64,000 nucleotides of DNA from an uncultured Oxalobacter sp. (GCA_934277985.1 CAKQWF010000001.1:248001-312000), one strand, 5' to 3'. Shown: positions 1 through 8,681, counted from the first letter of the stretch. Numbers and translations are program-made. The notes: a model not told the origin generated them from the sequence alone.

Positions 1-2
1 GC

Positions 3-731
3 AATCTGACCGGGGTTCAGCGAAGCGTCAAGGCAGATATTCATCTCGGCTTGTCGCTGGCGTTTATCGCAGGCGCCATGAACGCAGGTGGCTTTCTGGC
101 AGTCCAGCAATACACATCCCATATGACGGGTATCGTTTCCAGTATGGCCGACGGACTGGCGATCGGCAATTTCAAGCTGGTGCTGGCCAGTATCGGTTCC
201 ATGGTCTGTTTCATCGTCGGTGCCGGATTTACGGAACTGATGGTGAACTGGGCAAGGGGCAAGCACCTGCAAAGCGAGTATGCCTTGCCGCTGGTATTCG
301 AAGCGGTACTTCTGGTCGGTTTCGGGATGCTCGGCGACAAGCTGCATCACCATATGGGGCTTTTCGTCTCGATTACGGTCATGCTGCTCTGTTTCCTGAT
401 GGGCCTGCAAAACGCCATCATCACCCGCATTTCCCGTGCGGTCATCCGGACGACGCACATGACCGGTATCGTGACCGATATCGGTATCGCACTGGGCCAG
501 ATGGTGTACTGGAACCGGAAGGTGGACAAGGAGGACGAAGCCTATGTCAGGGCCAACCGCGACAAGCTTTATCTGTTGTCCGGGCTGCTGATCATGTTTT
601 TCCTTGGCGGTACCATCGGCGCGTTCGGTTTCAAATGGTTCGGATACTGGGCGACGTTTCCGCTGGCGGTCATGCTGATCGTGCTGGCGATCATTCCGGT
701 CATCGATGATATCAAGCGTTTTTTCCGCTAG
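3..731 (+). CDS. DUF1275 (YoaK-type) membrane protein, 5' end outside the window
   Basis: Integral membrane protein of the DUF1275/YoaK family, whose transport or stress role is not established. The reading frame is open to the window edge (Asn-Leu-Thr-Gly-Val ahead of the first possible start, a TTG at 51), so the true start lies upstream. The family-like N-terminal part with AGAMNAGGFLAVQQYTSHMT is visible, and a related TRISRAVIRTTHMTGIVTD stretch follows around residues 120-140 of the visible protein. About six hydrophobic segments can be read, and the C-terminus is short and basic. It stands alone ahead of the tol cluster, with about 90 bases between its stop and ybgC. Family assignment is good; no substrate can be inferred. 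Confidence 0.8.
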   Translation, partial: NLTGVQRSVKADIHLGLSLAFIAGAMNAGGFLAVQQYTSHMTGIVSSMADGLAIGNFKLVLASIGSMVCFIVGAGFTELMVNWARGKHLQSEYALPLVFEAVLLVGFGMLGDKLHHHMGLFVSITVMLLCFLMGLQNAIITRISRAVIRTTHMTGIVTDIGIALGQMVYWNRKVDKEDEAYVRANRDKLYLLSGLLIMFFLGGTIGAFGFKWFGYWATFPLAVMLIVLAIIPVIDDIKRFFR

Positions 732-821
732 GTCGCCTGACGCAAATTATTGGATAATAGGGCTTGATTGTTGCTCTGTTAAGCGATAGTTTATCCCCAA
801 TTCTGATGTCAGGAAAAAAAG

Positions 822-1244
822 ATGCCTTCACCGTTTACGTGGCCTGTCAGGGTGTATTTTGAAGACACCGACGCGGGCGGGGTCGTTTTTTACGGAAATT
901 ATCTGAAGTTTTACGAGCGTGCGCGCACGGAGTGGCTGCGCACTCTGGGTATCGGCCAGCAGTTTCTGAAAGAATCATACGGCATCCTGTTCGTCGTGAA
1001 GAACGTGTCGGTCGAATACCGGCGTTCCGCCGTTCTGGACGATGCCTTGCAGGTGACCAGTGAGGTGGCATGGATGAAGGGGGCTTCGCTGGGATTCGAA
1101 CAGGCGGTCTGGCGCGGGGATACCCTGCTTTCCAGTGCGAAAGTGACGGTCGTCTGTGTGGACAGGCAGACGATGCGGCCGGTGCCGATCCCTCCTGATG
1201 TGGCGGAAAAAATGCTTGTGGCACATCCGGAAACGGGTGCATGA
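822..1244 (+). CDS. ybgC: YbgC-type acyl-CoA thioesterase, first gene of the tol-pal cluster
   Basis: Cytoplasmic hotdog-fold thioesterase of the 4-hydroxybenzoyl-CoA thioesterase family, 140 aa, the usual length. The N-terminal YFEDTDAGGVVFYGNYLKF block carries the catalytic Asp (about residue 17) and the family signature, followed by YERARTEWLR. The ATG at 822 is preceded by a purine-rich AGGAAAAAAAG. In proteobacteria ybgC heads the tol-pal cluster and is linked to phospholipid metabolism; here tolQ follows after about 80 bases in the same direction. The acyl-CoA substrate cannot be told from the sequence. Confidence 0.93.
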   Translation: MPSPFTWPVRVYFEDTDAGGVVFYGNYLKFYERARTEWLRTLGIGQQFLKESYGILFVVKNVSVEYRRSAVLDDALQVTSEVAWMKGASLGFEQAVWRGDTLLSSAKVTVVCVDRQTMRPVPIPPDVAEKMLVAHPETGA

Positions 1245-1327
1245 GAGCGCCGGCGAACCATCGGAAAAAAGGATGAACCGTTTCGGATGCGAACGGTTTG
1301 AAGATCAACTTATTTTAATACTGAAAA

Positions 1328-2011
1328 ATGACTGTTTCACAGGATTTATCGTTCATTGCCCTGATATCCAACGCCTCGTTGCTGGTACAGCTGATCATGG
1401 CGTTGCTGCTGGTCGTTTCTTTGCTGAGCTGGACGTTTATTTTCCAGAAAATGTTCGCAATCAAGCATGCTCGGGTCGAAACGGAAAATTTCGAACATGC
1501 TTTCTGGTCGGGCGGCAATCTCCAAAGTTTGTATCAGCGTGCGGGCAGCAATAACAAGACCGGTGCGCTCGAAAGGATTTTCTATGCCGGCATGGGTGAA
1601 TATATCAAGGGCAAAAATACCATCGCCGGACATTCGACCCAGGATACCGTGGCGCTTCTCGACGGGGCACGCCGTGCGATGCGTGCGGCATATCAGCGTG
1701 AAATGGACAGCCTGGAATCCCATCTGTCGTTTCTGGCTTCGGTCGGTTCCGTTTCCCCATACGTCGGGTTGTTCGGTACGGTCTGGGGGATCATGAATGC
1801 ATTTCGCGGTTTGGCCAATGTCCATCAGGCCACGTTGGCCACTGTCGCACCGGGGATCGCCGAAGCATTGATCGCCACGGCGATCGGTCTGTTCGCCGCG
1901 ATTCCGGCAGTGGTCGCCTATAACCGTTATTCTCACGATATCGACCGTCTGTCCATCCGTTTCGAAACGTTCGTCGAAGAATTTTCCAATATTCTCCAGA
2001 GACAGTCTTGA
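1328..2011 (+). CDS. tolQ: TolQ, inner-membrane proton channel subunit
   Basis: ExbB/TolQ/MotA-family subunit that, with TolR, converts the proton motive force into movement of TolA during cell constriction. It is 227 aa with three hydrophobic segments: about residues 14-36, then the pair around 133-157 (SVGSVSPYVGLFGTVWGIM) and 170-192 (APGIAEALIATAIGLFAAIP). The long cytoplasmic loop between the first and second is as expected. The stop at 2009-2011 lies 11 bases before the tolR start, consistent with one transcript. No strong Shine-Dalgarno is seen at the ATG, which may lower its own initiation. Confidence 0.95.
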   Translation: MTVSQDLSFIALISNASLLVQLIMALLLVVSLLSWTFIFQKMFAIKHARVETENFEHAFWSGGNLQSLYQRAGSNNKTGALERIFYAGMGEYIKGKNTIAGHSTQDTVALLDGARRAMRAAYQREMDSLESHLSFLASVGSVSPYVGLFGTVWGIMNAFRGLANVHQATLATVAPGIAEALIATAIGLFAAIPAVVAYNRYSHDIDRLSIRFETFVEEFSNILQRQS

Positions 2012-2022
2012 CAGGTGCCATC

Positions 2023-2466
2023 ATGTCCGAACAGTTTTCAGGTTCATTGCGGGGGACGCGGAAAAACAAGTTCAAGTCAGAAATCAATGTGGTGCCGTAT
2101 ATCGACGTCATGCTGGTGCTGCTGGTCATCTTCATGGTGGTCGCACCTGTGACCAATCCGGGTGTCGTTGACTTGCCTTCGGCCGAACGGACCGCGTTGC
2201 CGCCTTCTGACTATATCCAGATTTCGCTCAGGCCCGATGTGTCTGCGGAAATCGGGATTCATCGTACCGGCAAGGGCAGGAATACGTTCGAGTCGGTGCC
2301 GGACCGGGATGCCCTGATGAAAAATCTTCAGATATTGCATGCCGAAAATCCGGACTTGCCGGTACTGATCGCCGCAGACAAGAATATTATTTACAACGAG
2401 GTCATCCAGGTGATATCCGATGCGAAAAAGATGGGTATCCGGCGGGTTGGTCTGGCAACGAGGTAA
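2023..2466 (+). CDS. tolR: TolR, inner-membrane partner of TolQ
   Basis: ExbD/TolR-family protein with one membrane helix and a periplasmic domain, 147 aa from the ATG at 2023. The single helix around residues 23-44 contains the proton-path Asp in INVVPYIDVMLVLLVIFMVV. The periplasmic part ends with VIQVISDAKKMGIRRVGLAT, the usual C-terminal dimer region. A TTG at 2008 also opens this frame but overlaps the tolQ stop, so the ATG preceded by ACAGGTG is preferred. tolA follows 18 bases after the stop. Confidence 0.94.
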   Translation: MSEQFSGSLRGTRKNKFKSEINVVPYIDVMLVLLVIFMVVAPVTNPGVVDLPSAERTALPPSDYIQISLRPDVSAEIGIHRTGKGRNTFESVPDRDALMKNLQILHAENPDLPVLIAADKNIIYNEVIQVISDAKKMGIRRVGLATR

Positions 2467-2484
2467 GAGGATAGTCGTCGCGCC

Positions 2485-3405
2485 ATGGAAAACGGTCTGT
2501 TGTCCATTCCCAAGGAAAAGAAAATGAAGCCGGCGTTTGTGCTGGCTTTGGCGGTGCATCTTGCACTGGTGGCTTTTTTGTGGGTCGGTGTGAGCTGGCA
2601 AGCCGATACCGGCGATATGGTCGAGGCGGAAGTCTGGGATATCAAGGTTCGTGAAGCGGCACCGCTGGCGGCAGGTGAACGTTCCGAGTTGGCAGCTGCG
2701 GAACCGGTACCGGAACAGGCAGCCGTCAATGAACCCGCTCCACCGCCGCCTGCACAGCGTCATCAGGCCGAGCCCGAACCGGTTCGGGATACGCCGCCCG
2801 ATATCGCGCTGGAACAGGAACGCAAAAAGGCGCAACGTCAGGCAGAACAAAAGAAACTTGCCGAACAGAAACAGGCTGAACAGCTCAGGCAGCAGGAAGA
2901 ACAGGCACGTCGCAAGAAAGAAGCGGATGATGCCAAAAAGAAACAGAAAGCCGATGCGGCGGCCGCCAAACGTGCACGTGCCTTGCTTGATCAGGAAGCA
3001 CGCCGGATTGCCGGAGGCGGCAGCGGTGGCGGCAAGGGCAAGGGTTCAGGTGGAGGCGGAACGGCCACGCATGGTCCGACGGGCAGCGGTGGTACCGGTA
3101 CGTCACCGTATTCAACCGGCCCAGGCAAGGCAGACGGTAGTTATATCCAGAAAGTGGCGGCGAAAATCAAGTCGAATACATCGTTTAATGTGCCGGCTTC
3201 GCTGGAAGGCAATCCGCCGGTCATTTATGACGTCGAATTGCTACCGGACGGAACTTTGCGTAATATACGCAAACGGAAATCGTCGGGTATTGCAGGGTTT
3301 GATGAAGCGGTGTTGAGGGCTATTGAAAAATCCGCTCCGTATCCCAAAGACCGGTCGGGACGTGTACCGTCCGGGTTTACACTGACGCACAAGCCGAAGG
3401 GATGA
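2485..3405 (+). CDS. tolA: TolA, periplasm-spanning energy transducer
   Basis: TonB/TolA-family protein linking TolQR in the inner membrane to TolB and Pal, 306 aa. The N-terminal anchor lies at about residues 14-35 (VLALAVHLALVAFLWVGVSW). It is followed by a Pro/Glu-rich stretch, a long Lys/Gln/Ala/Glu helical domain II (about 110-175), a Gly/Ser linker (GGGSGGGKGKGSGGGG) and a C-terminal TonB-like domain with GIAGFDEAVLRAIEKSAPYP. The start at 2485 has AGAGG upstream; an in-frame ATG at 2524 is an alternative. The stop overlaps the tolB start by four bases (ATGA). The charged repeat domain is typical and gives many antisense ORFs. Confidence 0.95.
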   Translation: MENGLLSIPKEKKMKPAFVLALAVHLALVAFLWVGVSWQADTGDMVEAEVWDIKVREAAPLAAGERSELAAAEPVPEQAAVNEPAPPPPAQRHQAEPEPVRDTPPDIALEQERKKAQRQAEQKKLAEQKQAEQLRQQEEQARRKKEADDAKKKQKADAAAAKRARALLDQEARRIAGGGSGGGKGKGSGGGGTATHGPTGSGGTGTSPYSTGPGKADGSYIQKVAAKIKSNTSFNVPASLEGNPPVIYDVELLPDGTLRNIRKRKSSGIAGFDEAVLRAIEKSAPYPKDRSGRVPSGFTLTHKPKG

Positions 3406-4691
3406 ATGTGAATACAAAATCGTTATGCCGTTTTTTATGGGCGCTGGGGTTGTCATGGCTGATGGCTGCTTCCGCGCTGGCCCAGGATCATCTGAATATC
3501 CAGATTTCCGGTGTGGGCGCCAGCCAGATTCCTGTGACGATCGCAGGTTTTGCCAACGATACGGGCACACCGCAGAAAATCACGGATATCATCAAGGCAG
3601 ATCTGGCACGCACCGGTCTTTTCCGGCTGGTCGGAACCGATGCCGTCGTGCCGGAGTCGGCCAGTATCGATTACAAACAATGGAAAGCCAATGGCGCCGA
3701 TGCGCTGGTGACCGGTACGGTACAAAAAACGGCGAACGGAAAAATCGATGTTCGTTACCGTCTTTACGATCTGGGCAAGGCTTCCCAGTTGTCGGCCCTG
3801 TCGATGGTCGCGCCTGCGAACATGACGCGGGTGACGGCACACAAGATCGCGGACGATATTTATGAGAAACTGACCGGTATCAAGGGGATGTTCAGCACCC
3901 GGATTGCTTATGTGGTCAAGTCGGGCAGGGAATACCGTCTGGAAATCGCCGATTCCGACGGCGAAGGCCGGCAGGTGGCCTTGAGATCGAGCGAACCGAT
4001 CATTTCCCCGTCATGGTCGCCGGACGGTACGCGGGTCGCCTATGTATCGTTCGAGGCCAAAAAGCCGGTTGTCTATGTACAGAATCTGGTGACGCGCCAG
4101 CGTACGGTCGTCGCCAATTACAAGGGCAACAATTCGGCGCCGGCATGGTCGCCTGACGGCAGCAAACTGGCGGTGGCTCTCTCGAAGAACGGTTATACGC
4201 AGATTTATACTGTCAATTCCAGCGGTGGTGGCTTGCAACAGTTGACCAATACCCGCAGCATCAATACGGAACCGCAATTTTCGGCCGATGGCCGCTGGAT
4301 CTACTTTACCAGCGATCGCAGCGGAGGGCCGCAGATTTACCGGATTGGTGTCAATGGTGGTGAAGCGAAACGAGTGACATTCGCGGGCAGCTACAATATC
4401 AGTCCGCGGGTGTCGCCGGATGGCAAGTCGCTGGCGTATATTTCGCGCAGGGGCGGCGGATACCAGTTGTATCTGATGGATCTGGAAAACGGTCAGGAAC
4501 AGCGGTTGTCCGATACGTCGCGTGACGAGTCACCGAGTTTTTCTCCGAATGGCCAGTTCATTATGTATGCAACGGGTGCTGGCAGTCGGGGTGTGTTGTC
4601 GGTGGTGTCGGTGGATGGACGTGTCAAACAGCGTCTGACCATGAAGGCAGCCGATGTTCGTGAACCCTCATGGGGTCCTTTCATGAAATAA
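3402..4691 (+). CDS. tolB: TolB, periplasmic beta-propeller
   Basis: Periplasmic component that binds Pal and TolA, 429 aa, standard length. The first 25 or so residues form a Sec signal peptide ending LMAASALAQ. Next is an N-terminal alpha/beta domain, then the repeats of the six-bladed propeller, visible as recurring WSPDGTRVAYVS, WSPDGSKLAVAL, FSADGRWIYFTS and VSPDGKSLAYIS motifs. It overlaps tolA by four bases, implying coupling, and pal begins 21 bases after its stop with a good GAGGAAG ribosome site. Confidence 0.96.
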   Translation: MNVNTKSLCRFLWALGLSWLMAASALAQDHLNIQISGVGASQIPVTIAGFANDTGTPQKITDIIKADLARTGLFRLVGTDAVVPESASIDYKQWKANGADALVTGTVQKTANGKIDVRYRLYDLGKASQLSALSMVAPANMTRVTAHKIADDIYEKLTGIKGMFSTRIAYVVKSGREYRLEIADSDGEGRQVALRSSEPIISPSWSPDGTRVAYVSFEAKKPVVYVQNLVTRQRTVVANYKGNNSAPAWSPDGSKLAVALSKNGYTQIYTVNSSGGGLQQLTNTRSINTEPQFSADGRWIYFTSDRSGGPQIYRIGVNGGEAKRVTFAGSYNISPRVSPDGKSLAYISRRGGGYQLYLMDLENGQEQRLSDTSRDESPSFSPNGQFIMYATGAGSRGVLSVVSVDGRVKQRLTMKAADVREPSWGPFMK

Positions 4692-4712
4692 CATTGATAA
4701 AGAGGAAGAGTC

Positions 4713-5228
4713 ATGTTTGAACTGAAGAAACTGGTTGTGATTGTATCCGGTGTACTGGCGCTGACTGCTTGCGGTTCGTCTGTCAAGCTGGATGAATCGG
4801 CGCCGATCGAGGACAGGACGGGTTCGTCTGCCGATGCACGCCAGGTCGGTACGGTCGATGCCGTTTCCTCGGATCCGCTCAATGATCCGAATAGCGAACT
4901 GGCACAGCGCAGCGTTTACTTCGACTTCGACAGCTATGTCGTCAAGGATGAATATCAGCCGGTTGTCGATGCGCATGCGCGTTATCTGAACAGTCACGGC
5001 AATCGCAAGGTCGTTATCCAGGGTAATACCGACGACCGTGGCGGCAGTGAATACAACCTGGCACTGGGTCAGAAACGTGCCGAAGCAGTCCGCAAGGCAA
5101 TGTCCCTGATGGGTGTACCTGACAGCCAGATGGAAGCTGTTTCGTTCGGTAAGGAAAAACCGAAGGCTCTGGGCAACAATGAAGCGGCATGGGCTGAAAA
5201 CCGTCGTGCCGATATTGTCTATCAGTGA
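4713..5228 (+). CDS. pal: Pal, peptidoglycan-associated outer-membrane lipoprotein
   Basis: Outer-membrane lipoprotein that binds peptidoglycan and TolB, 171 aa. It has a lipoprotein signal with lipobox LTAC (Cys about residue 20) and a short disordered linker. The OmpA-like domain shows YFDFDSYVVKDEY, VVIQGNTDDRGGSEYN and the ALGQKRAEAVRKAM helix, the peptidoglycan-binding signature. The ATG follows AGAGGAAGAGTC. The stop is directly followed by cpoB. Confidence 0.96.
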   Translation: MFELKKLVVIVSGVLALTACGSSVKLDESAPIEDRTGSSADARQVGTVDAVSSDPLNDPNSELAQRSVYFDFDSYVVKDEYQPVVDAHARYLNSHGNRKVVIQGNTDDRGGSEYNLALGQKRAEAVRKAMSLMGVPDSQMEAVSFGKEKPKALGNNEAAWAENRRADIVYQ

Positions 5229-5230
5229 TT

Positions 5231-5968
5231 ATGAAAAAAACATCCTGTTTTTTGATGGCGCTTTTCGCCTGTTGTACGGTGTTGCCTGTGCAACAGGCCA
5301 GCGCCAGCCTGTTCGAGGATGACGAGGCTCGCCGCCACATTCTGGATATGCGCGAAAAGATGAAGGAAGTCGAGCAGGAAAAGGCTGACAAATCCAGTCT
5401 GCTTGCTGTCGCGAACCAGAATGAAGCATTGCGCGATGAGATCGCGAAGTTGCGTGGCCAGATCGAAGTGTTGACCAATCAGATCACGACGCTGGAAAAC
5501 CGGCAGAAGGATTTTTATCTGGATCTGGATACCCGTCTGAAAAAGCTGGAACCACAGCAAATGACGGTGAACGGTCAGGCGGTTACGGTCGGGGCGGATG
5601 AGGTTCAGTCTTTCAACAAGGCGGAGGAACTGTTCGCCGCGGCCAATTACAAGGGGGCTGTTACGGCGTACAGCGATTTCATGAAAAATTTCCCCAAGTC
5701 CCATTTGCTGGCCAAGGCACAGTACCAGCTGGGCAATGCCTATTATTTGCAGGGGGATTACAAGAATGCGCTGAAAAACCAGTCCGCCGTGGTCAGGCGT
5801 TATCCGAAAAATGTGATTACGCCGGATGCCATGCTCAATATGGCAAGTTGCCAGCTCGGTTTGCAGGATATCGATGCGGCTAAAAAGACCTTGTCGGAAC
5901 TGGTGAAAAAGTATCCGAAGTCGGAAGCGGCCAAGGGTGCGAAGGAACGGCTGGCCAAACTGGGCTGA
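5231..5968 (+). CDS. cpoB: CpoB (YbgF), periplasmic TPR coordinator of the Tol system
   Basis: Secreted coiled-coil/TPR protein that couples peptidoglycan synthesis to Tol-mediated outer-membrane constriction, 245 aa from ATG 5231. The signal peptide ends near VQQASA. A coiled coil covers about residues 40-95 (heptads around EALRDEIAKLRGQIEVL). Three TPR-like repeats form the C-terminal half (FNKAEELFAAANYKGAVTAY, AQYQLGNAYYLQGDYKNALK, ASCQLGLQDIDAAKKTL). A GTG at 5225 overlaps the pal stop, but the ATG two codons later matches family starts. It closes the operon before a strong terminator. Confidence 0.93.
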   Translation: MKKTSCFLMALFACCTVLPVQQASASLFEDDEARRHILDMREKMKEVEQEKADKSSLLAVANQNEALRDEIAKLRGQIEVLTNQITTLENRQKDFYLDLDTRLKKLEPQQMTVNGQAVTVGADEVQSFNKAEELFAAANYKGAVTAYSDFMKNFPKSHLLAKAQYQLGNAYYLQGDYKNALKNQSAVVRRYPKNVITPDAMLNMASCQLGLQDIDAAKKTLSELVKKYPKSEAAKGAKERLAKLG

Positions 5969-5987
5969 CAGCAGGTGTGGTATTTGG

Positions 5988-6016
5988 AAAAGGGGATCGT
6001 TTGATCCCCTTTTTTT
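5988..6016 (+). terminator. Rho-independent terminator of the tol-pal operon
   Basis: Perfect 11-bp stem (AAAAGGGGATC / GATCCCCTTTT) with a four-base loop GTTT, followed by a T run. It starts 20 bases after the cpoB stop. Because the stem ends in A and T runs it could also act on the converging regulator gene on the other strand. Confidence 0.93.
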
Positions 6017-6022
6017 GTGTTT

Positions 6023-6886
6023 TTATACGGCGGCGTACTGGCCGGTACCGGCATGTCTGGCATGACTGGCGACAGCGGCGGCAGCGGCCGTTTTCTTTTC
6101 CTTGCGTGCCCGTGCTGTCGGAAGGCGGCGCAGAAGGCGCAGGGCATTCAGGTCACGGATTTCGATGGTCTTCTGATCCACGCTGATCCAGCCGATTTCG
6201 TGAAGTGCCGAGAGTGTGCGGCTGACGGTTTCCAGTGTCAGACCGATGTAGCTTCCTATTTCGTGCCGCGTCATGCGCAAATTGAAGATACGGTGTGAAT
6301 AGCCCATCTGTGCGAAACGGTCCGAGAGGGAAACCAGGAAGCGTGCGACACGACCTTCCGCAGAGAGGGTGCCGAGCATGCAGATCATGGCTTGTTCACG
6401 GATCAGTTCGCGGCTCATGACGCCATACATGGCATGTTCCAGTTCGGGATAGGTTTTGCCCAGAGAAGTCAGTTTCTTGAACGGAACCAGAATGAGGTCG
6501 CAATCGGACAATGCGACGGCTTCGGATGTATGGAAGCGGCTATGGATGCCGTCGACGCCCAGCAGATCGGATTTCATCGGAAAAGAAAGTACCTGTTCGT
6601 TACCCAGTTCGTCGATCATGACGGTCTTGAGAAATCCTGAGTTGACGATGTAGAGCATCTCGAATGGCTGGCCGATGGTGTGTATCCGTTGGCCGGTCTT
6701 GAACTGGACATGCTGGAAAAGGATGTCTTCGCCGGCGGACGGGGTGCCGGCAGGTGCCGGAATGCGCAGAAGTGAACAGACTTCCGCAAGGTTTGACCAG
6801 AGTTTTCCGTTTTTTTGCCGGCCGGCTTCACGTGAGAGGGAATTGGCGGATTCCTGGAAGGATGGGGTTGGGTGGGTTGCAAACAT
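6023..6886 (-). CDS. Crp/Fnr-family regulator without the FNR iron-sulfur cysteines
   Basis: Transcription factor with an N-terminal cyclic-nucleotide-binding-type sensor domain (about residues 55-165) and a C-terminal winged HTH (about 180-255), 287 aa. The recognition helix holds ETVSRTLSALHEIGWI; Glu-Thr-x-Ser-Arg is the FNR-type reader of TTGAT half-sites. The N-terminal region has only one Cys (EVCSLL), so the 4Fe-4S cluster of oxygen-sensing FNR is not expected. The C-terminus ends in an Ala-rich basic tail. The start at 6886 is preceded by GGGAG. A candidate FNR-type box lies about 110 bases upstream (6995-7008), suggesting autoregulation. The signal sensed is unknown. Confidence 0.85.
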   Translation of the reverse strand: MFATHPTPSFQESANSLSREAGRQKNGKLWSNLAEVCSLLRIPAPAGTPSAGEDILFQHVQFKTGQRIHTIGQPFEMLYIVNSGFLKTVMIDELGNEQVLSFPMKSDLLGVDGIHSRFHTSEAVALSDCDLILVPFKKLTSLGKTYPELEHAMYGVMSRELIREQAMICMLGTLSAEGRVARFLVSLSDRFAQMGYSHRIFNLRMTRHEIGSYIGLTLETVSRTLSALHEIGWISVDQKTIEIRDLNALRLLRRLPTARARKEKKTAAAAAVASHARHAGTGQYAAV

Positions 6887-6994
6887 GGCGAGTACTCCCG
6901 ATTGGAAATGATGGACGGGCGTCGTTCAGCAAAAAAGTCTGGCCGAACAACGGTTTGCATGATGATTGTTTCCGTATGACATTCATGATGCTAT

Positions 6995-7008
6995 TTGCAT
7001 TATGTCAA
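6995..7008. promoter_or_regulatory. Candidate Fnr-type box TTGCA-TTAT-GTCAA
   Basis: Fourteen-base imperfect dyad matching TTGATNNNNATCAA at seven of ten fixed positions. It sits upstream of the divergent Fnr-family regulator, whose recognition helix is of the matching type. It is a plausible autoregulatory or upstream site; single-site matches of this quality also occur by chance. Confidence 0.4.
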
Positions 7009-7189
7009 TTTGACGGATGAGTGAATATCGGCGGAAGCTGAATCTCGGTGTCAGAAAAATGAACGGTGTGTAGGAATATTCTGACGTCTTGCGGACGAGG
7101 CGCATCCATGCGGTACGGTACCGGAAACGTTTTTGGGAAAAAACGGGGTGTCAGGGCGGGTCGCTATCAGCTATCTTTTTGTTTTTCAA

Positions 7190-7208
7190 ATGAAAATTTA
7201 ATTTTCAT
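7190..7208. promoter_or_regulatory. Perfect inverted repeat ATGAAAAT-TTA-ATTTTCAT
   Basis: An 8-bp perfect dyad with a 3-base spacer, 140 bases before the KGG-repeat gene. The region 6887-7350 between the regulator and the KGG gene otherwise shows no convincing gene; this dyad and the Fnr-type box are its only clear structures. The symmetry and AT content are what a repressor or activator operator would look like; the binding protein is unknown. Confidence 0.4.
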
Positions 7209-7350
7209 CCGGACAGGAACTTTTGTTGATGACCTCTCTCAAAATCCTCATGGTCGCTTCGCCGGTGGTCGGAAAGTTCATCGGGTTACGGGCGGTTGGG
7301 GTTATCTGGTTCGTTGACGAATGCAGCAGGTTTTACAACAGGAGGTCATT

Positions 7351-7641
7351 ATGGTTTCACCATCGAAAAACCGCATGGGAGATACGCGAGGCGGCAAGCC
7401 GTCCAAGCGCGGTTTTGCCGCCATGGATCCGGAAAAACAGCGTGCGATCGCCAGTATGGGGGGCAAGGCTGCTCATGCCAAGGGAACGGCACATCAGTTC
7501 ACGTCGGAAGAAGCGCGTGCGGCAGGTCGGAAGGGCGGTGCTGCCGTCAGTCGCGATCGCAAGCATATGGCGGAAATCGGTCGAAAGGGCGGTGCCAACG
7601 GTACCCGTCCGGCTTCGCAGGAATCTGGCGTGACGGATTGA
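7351..7641 (+). CDS. KGG-repeat (YciG-type) stress-associated small protein
   Basis: Small, very basic hydrophilic protein, 96 aa, with at least three copies of the KGG-type motif: around residues 33-41 (MGGKAAHAK), 53-66 (AAGRKGGAAVSRD) and 71-80 (IGRKGGANGT), preceded by KRGFAAMDPEKQR. Proteins with this motif (E. coli YciG, B. subtilis GsiB-like) are general-stress induced; their molecular role is unclear. AGGAGG six bases ahead of ATG 7351 decides the start over an in-frame ATG at 7321. It sits between an Fnr-type regulator and a membrane protein gene. Confidence 0.85.
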   Translation: MVSPSKNRMGDTRGGKPSKRGFAAMDPEKQRAIASMGGKAAHAKGTAHQFTSEEARAAGRKGGAAVSRDRKHMAEIGRKGGANGTRPASQESGVTD

Positions 7642-7766
7642 GCCGACGGCTGTTTGCTGTGCGTTCGATGATCGCAATGAATGGATGAAACGATGAAAGG
7701 TACGTGACGATCCGGGGATGTACACGGATTGCCGCGGTAACGGACGAGTCGGAAAAGGAGAAGGAA

Positions 7767-8594
7767 ATGACGGCAGTCAGAATTGAGGAACGGATAGGTG
7801 AAGACCGTATGCCGGTTAATGAAATGAAACAGATGATGTTTTACGGGATACGATGGAGTGCCATTTTCGCGGGGGTGGTGGTCGGTATCGCCGTTCAGGC
7901 GATGCTGGGGCTTTTGGGGTTCGCAGGCGGGATGTCTTCCATGAGCGGTGTGTATTCAGGTGAAAGTGCATCGTTCGGTCCGATGTTGTGGGCGATGGTT
8001 TCATTGCTGATTTCGGCGTTTGCGGGCGGTTTTTTCGCGGCACGCTTTTCGGGATCGCGAAGAAGGGCGGATGGTGCCTTGTATGGCGCGGTCAACTGGG
8101 CGGTTTCGGTGTTGCTGTTTGCGTTGATATTGTCCACGACAGCCGGTACCATACTCAATGGCATGTTTGCCGCCGCCAATACGACGATCGTGTATTCCGG
8201 TACTGTGGTGAATGTGCCGCCCGTGGTCGTTTCCGGTTTGCAACAGGAACTGGGTAATGATCTCGATGCCGCAGATTTGCAGCAGTTGCAACAGTATTTG
8301 CTGGCGGGACAGCGCAAGGACGCGGAGGCGTATCTGGCTTCGCACGGTATCGCGGCGTCACGTGCCGCTACTATCGTCAACGATGCGATGGATCAGATCG
8401 GCAGTTCGACAGTCATCGCGACCGAGCCGTTGCTTTCACCTGAACAGCTGGTCAGGGCAGTGACGGCGGCGGCCTGGCTGGTGTTTGTCGGCGTTGCGTT
8501 TTCACTGATCGTCAGTGTCTGCGGCGGCGTGATCGGCGCGCGGTATGTCGCCCGTCGCGTGCCGGACAGACAGCGGTATGCCAGAATGTCCTGA
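7767..8594 (+). CDS. Uncharacterised four-helix membrane protein
   Basis: Predicted inner-membrane protein of 275 aa that I cannot assign to a function. Hydrophobic segments lie near residues 26-50 (IFAGVVVGIAVQAMLGLLGF), 68-95, 103-130 and 229-258. Between the third and fourth is a soluble loop of about 100 residues rich in Gln, Leu and Asp. The pattern recalls membrane proteins annotated as PhnA-like, but this is weak. The start is set by AAGGAGAAGG before ATG 7767 rather than an upstream weak start at 7704. It follows the KGG gene by 125 bases and may share its stress-related expression; that is inference. Confidence 0.7.
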   Translation: MTAVRIEERIGEDRMPVNEMKQMMFYGIRWSAIFAGVVVGIAVQAMLGLLGFAGGMSSMSGVYSGESASFGPMLWAMVSLLISAFAGGFFAARFSGSRRRADGALYGAVNWAVSVLLFALILSTTAGTILNGMFAAANTTIVYSGTVVNVPPVVVSGLQQELGNDLDAADLQQLQQYLLAGQRKDAEAYLASHGIAASRAATIVNDAMDQIGSSTVIATEPLLSPEQLVRAVTAAAWLVFVGVAFSLIVSVCGGVIGARYVARRVPDRQRYARMS

Positions 8595-8681
8595 CAGGAT
8601 CGGGTACTCCGGCAGTGTGCCGATGTCTTTTTGTCGCCACTGTATGTCGCACGGGTATATATCGGTCAGAGGATGGATGGC

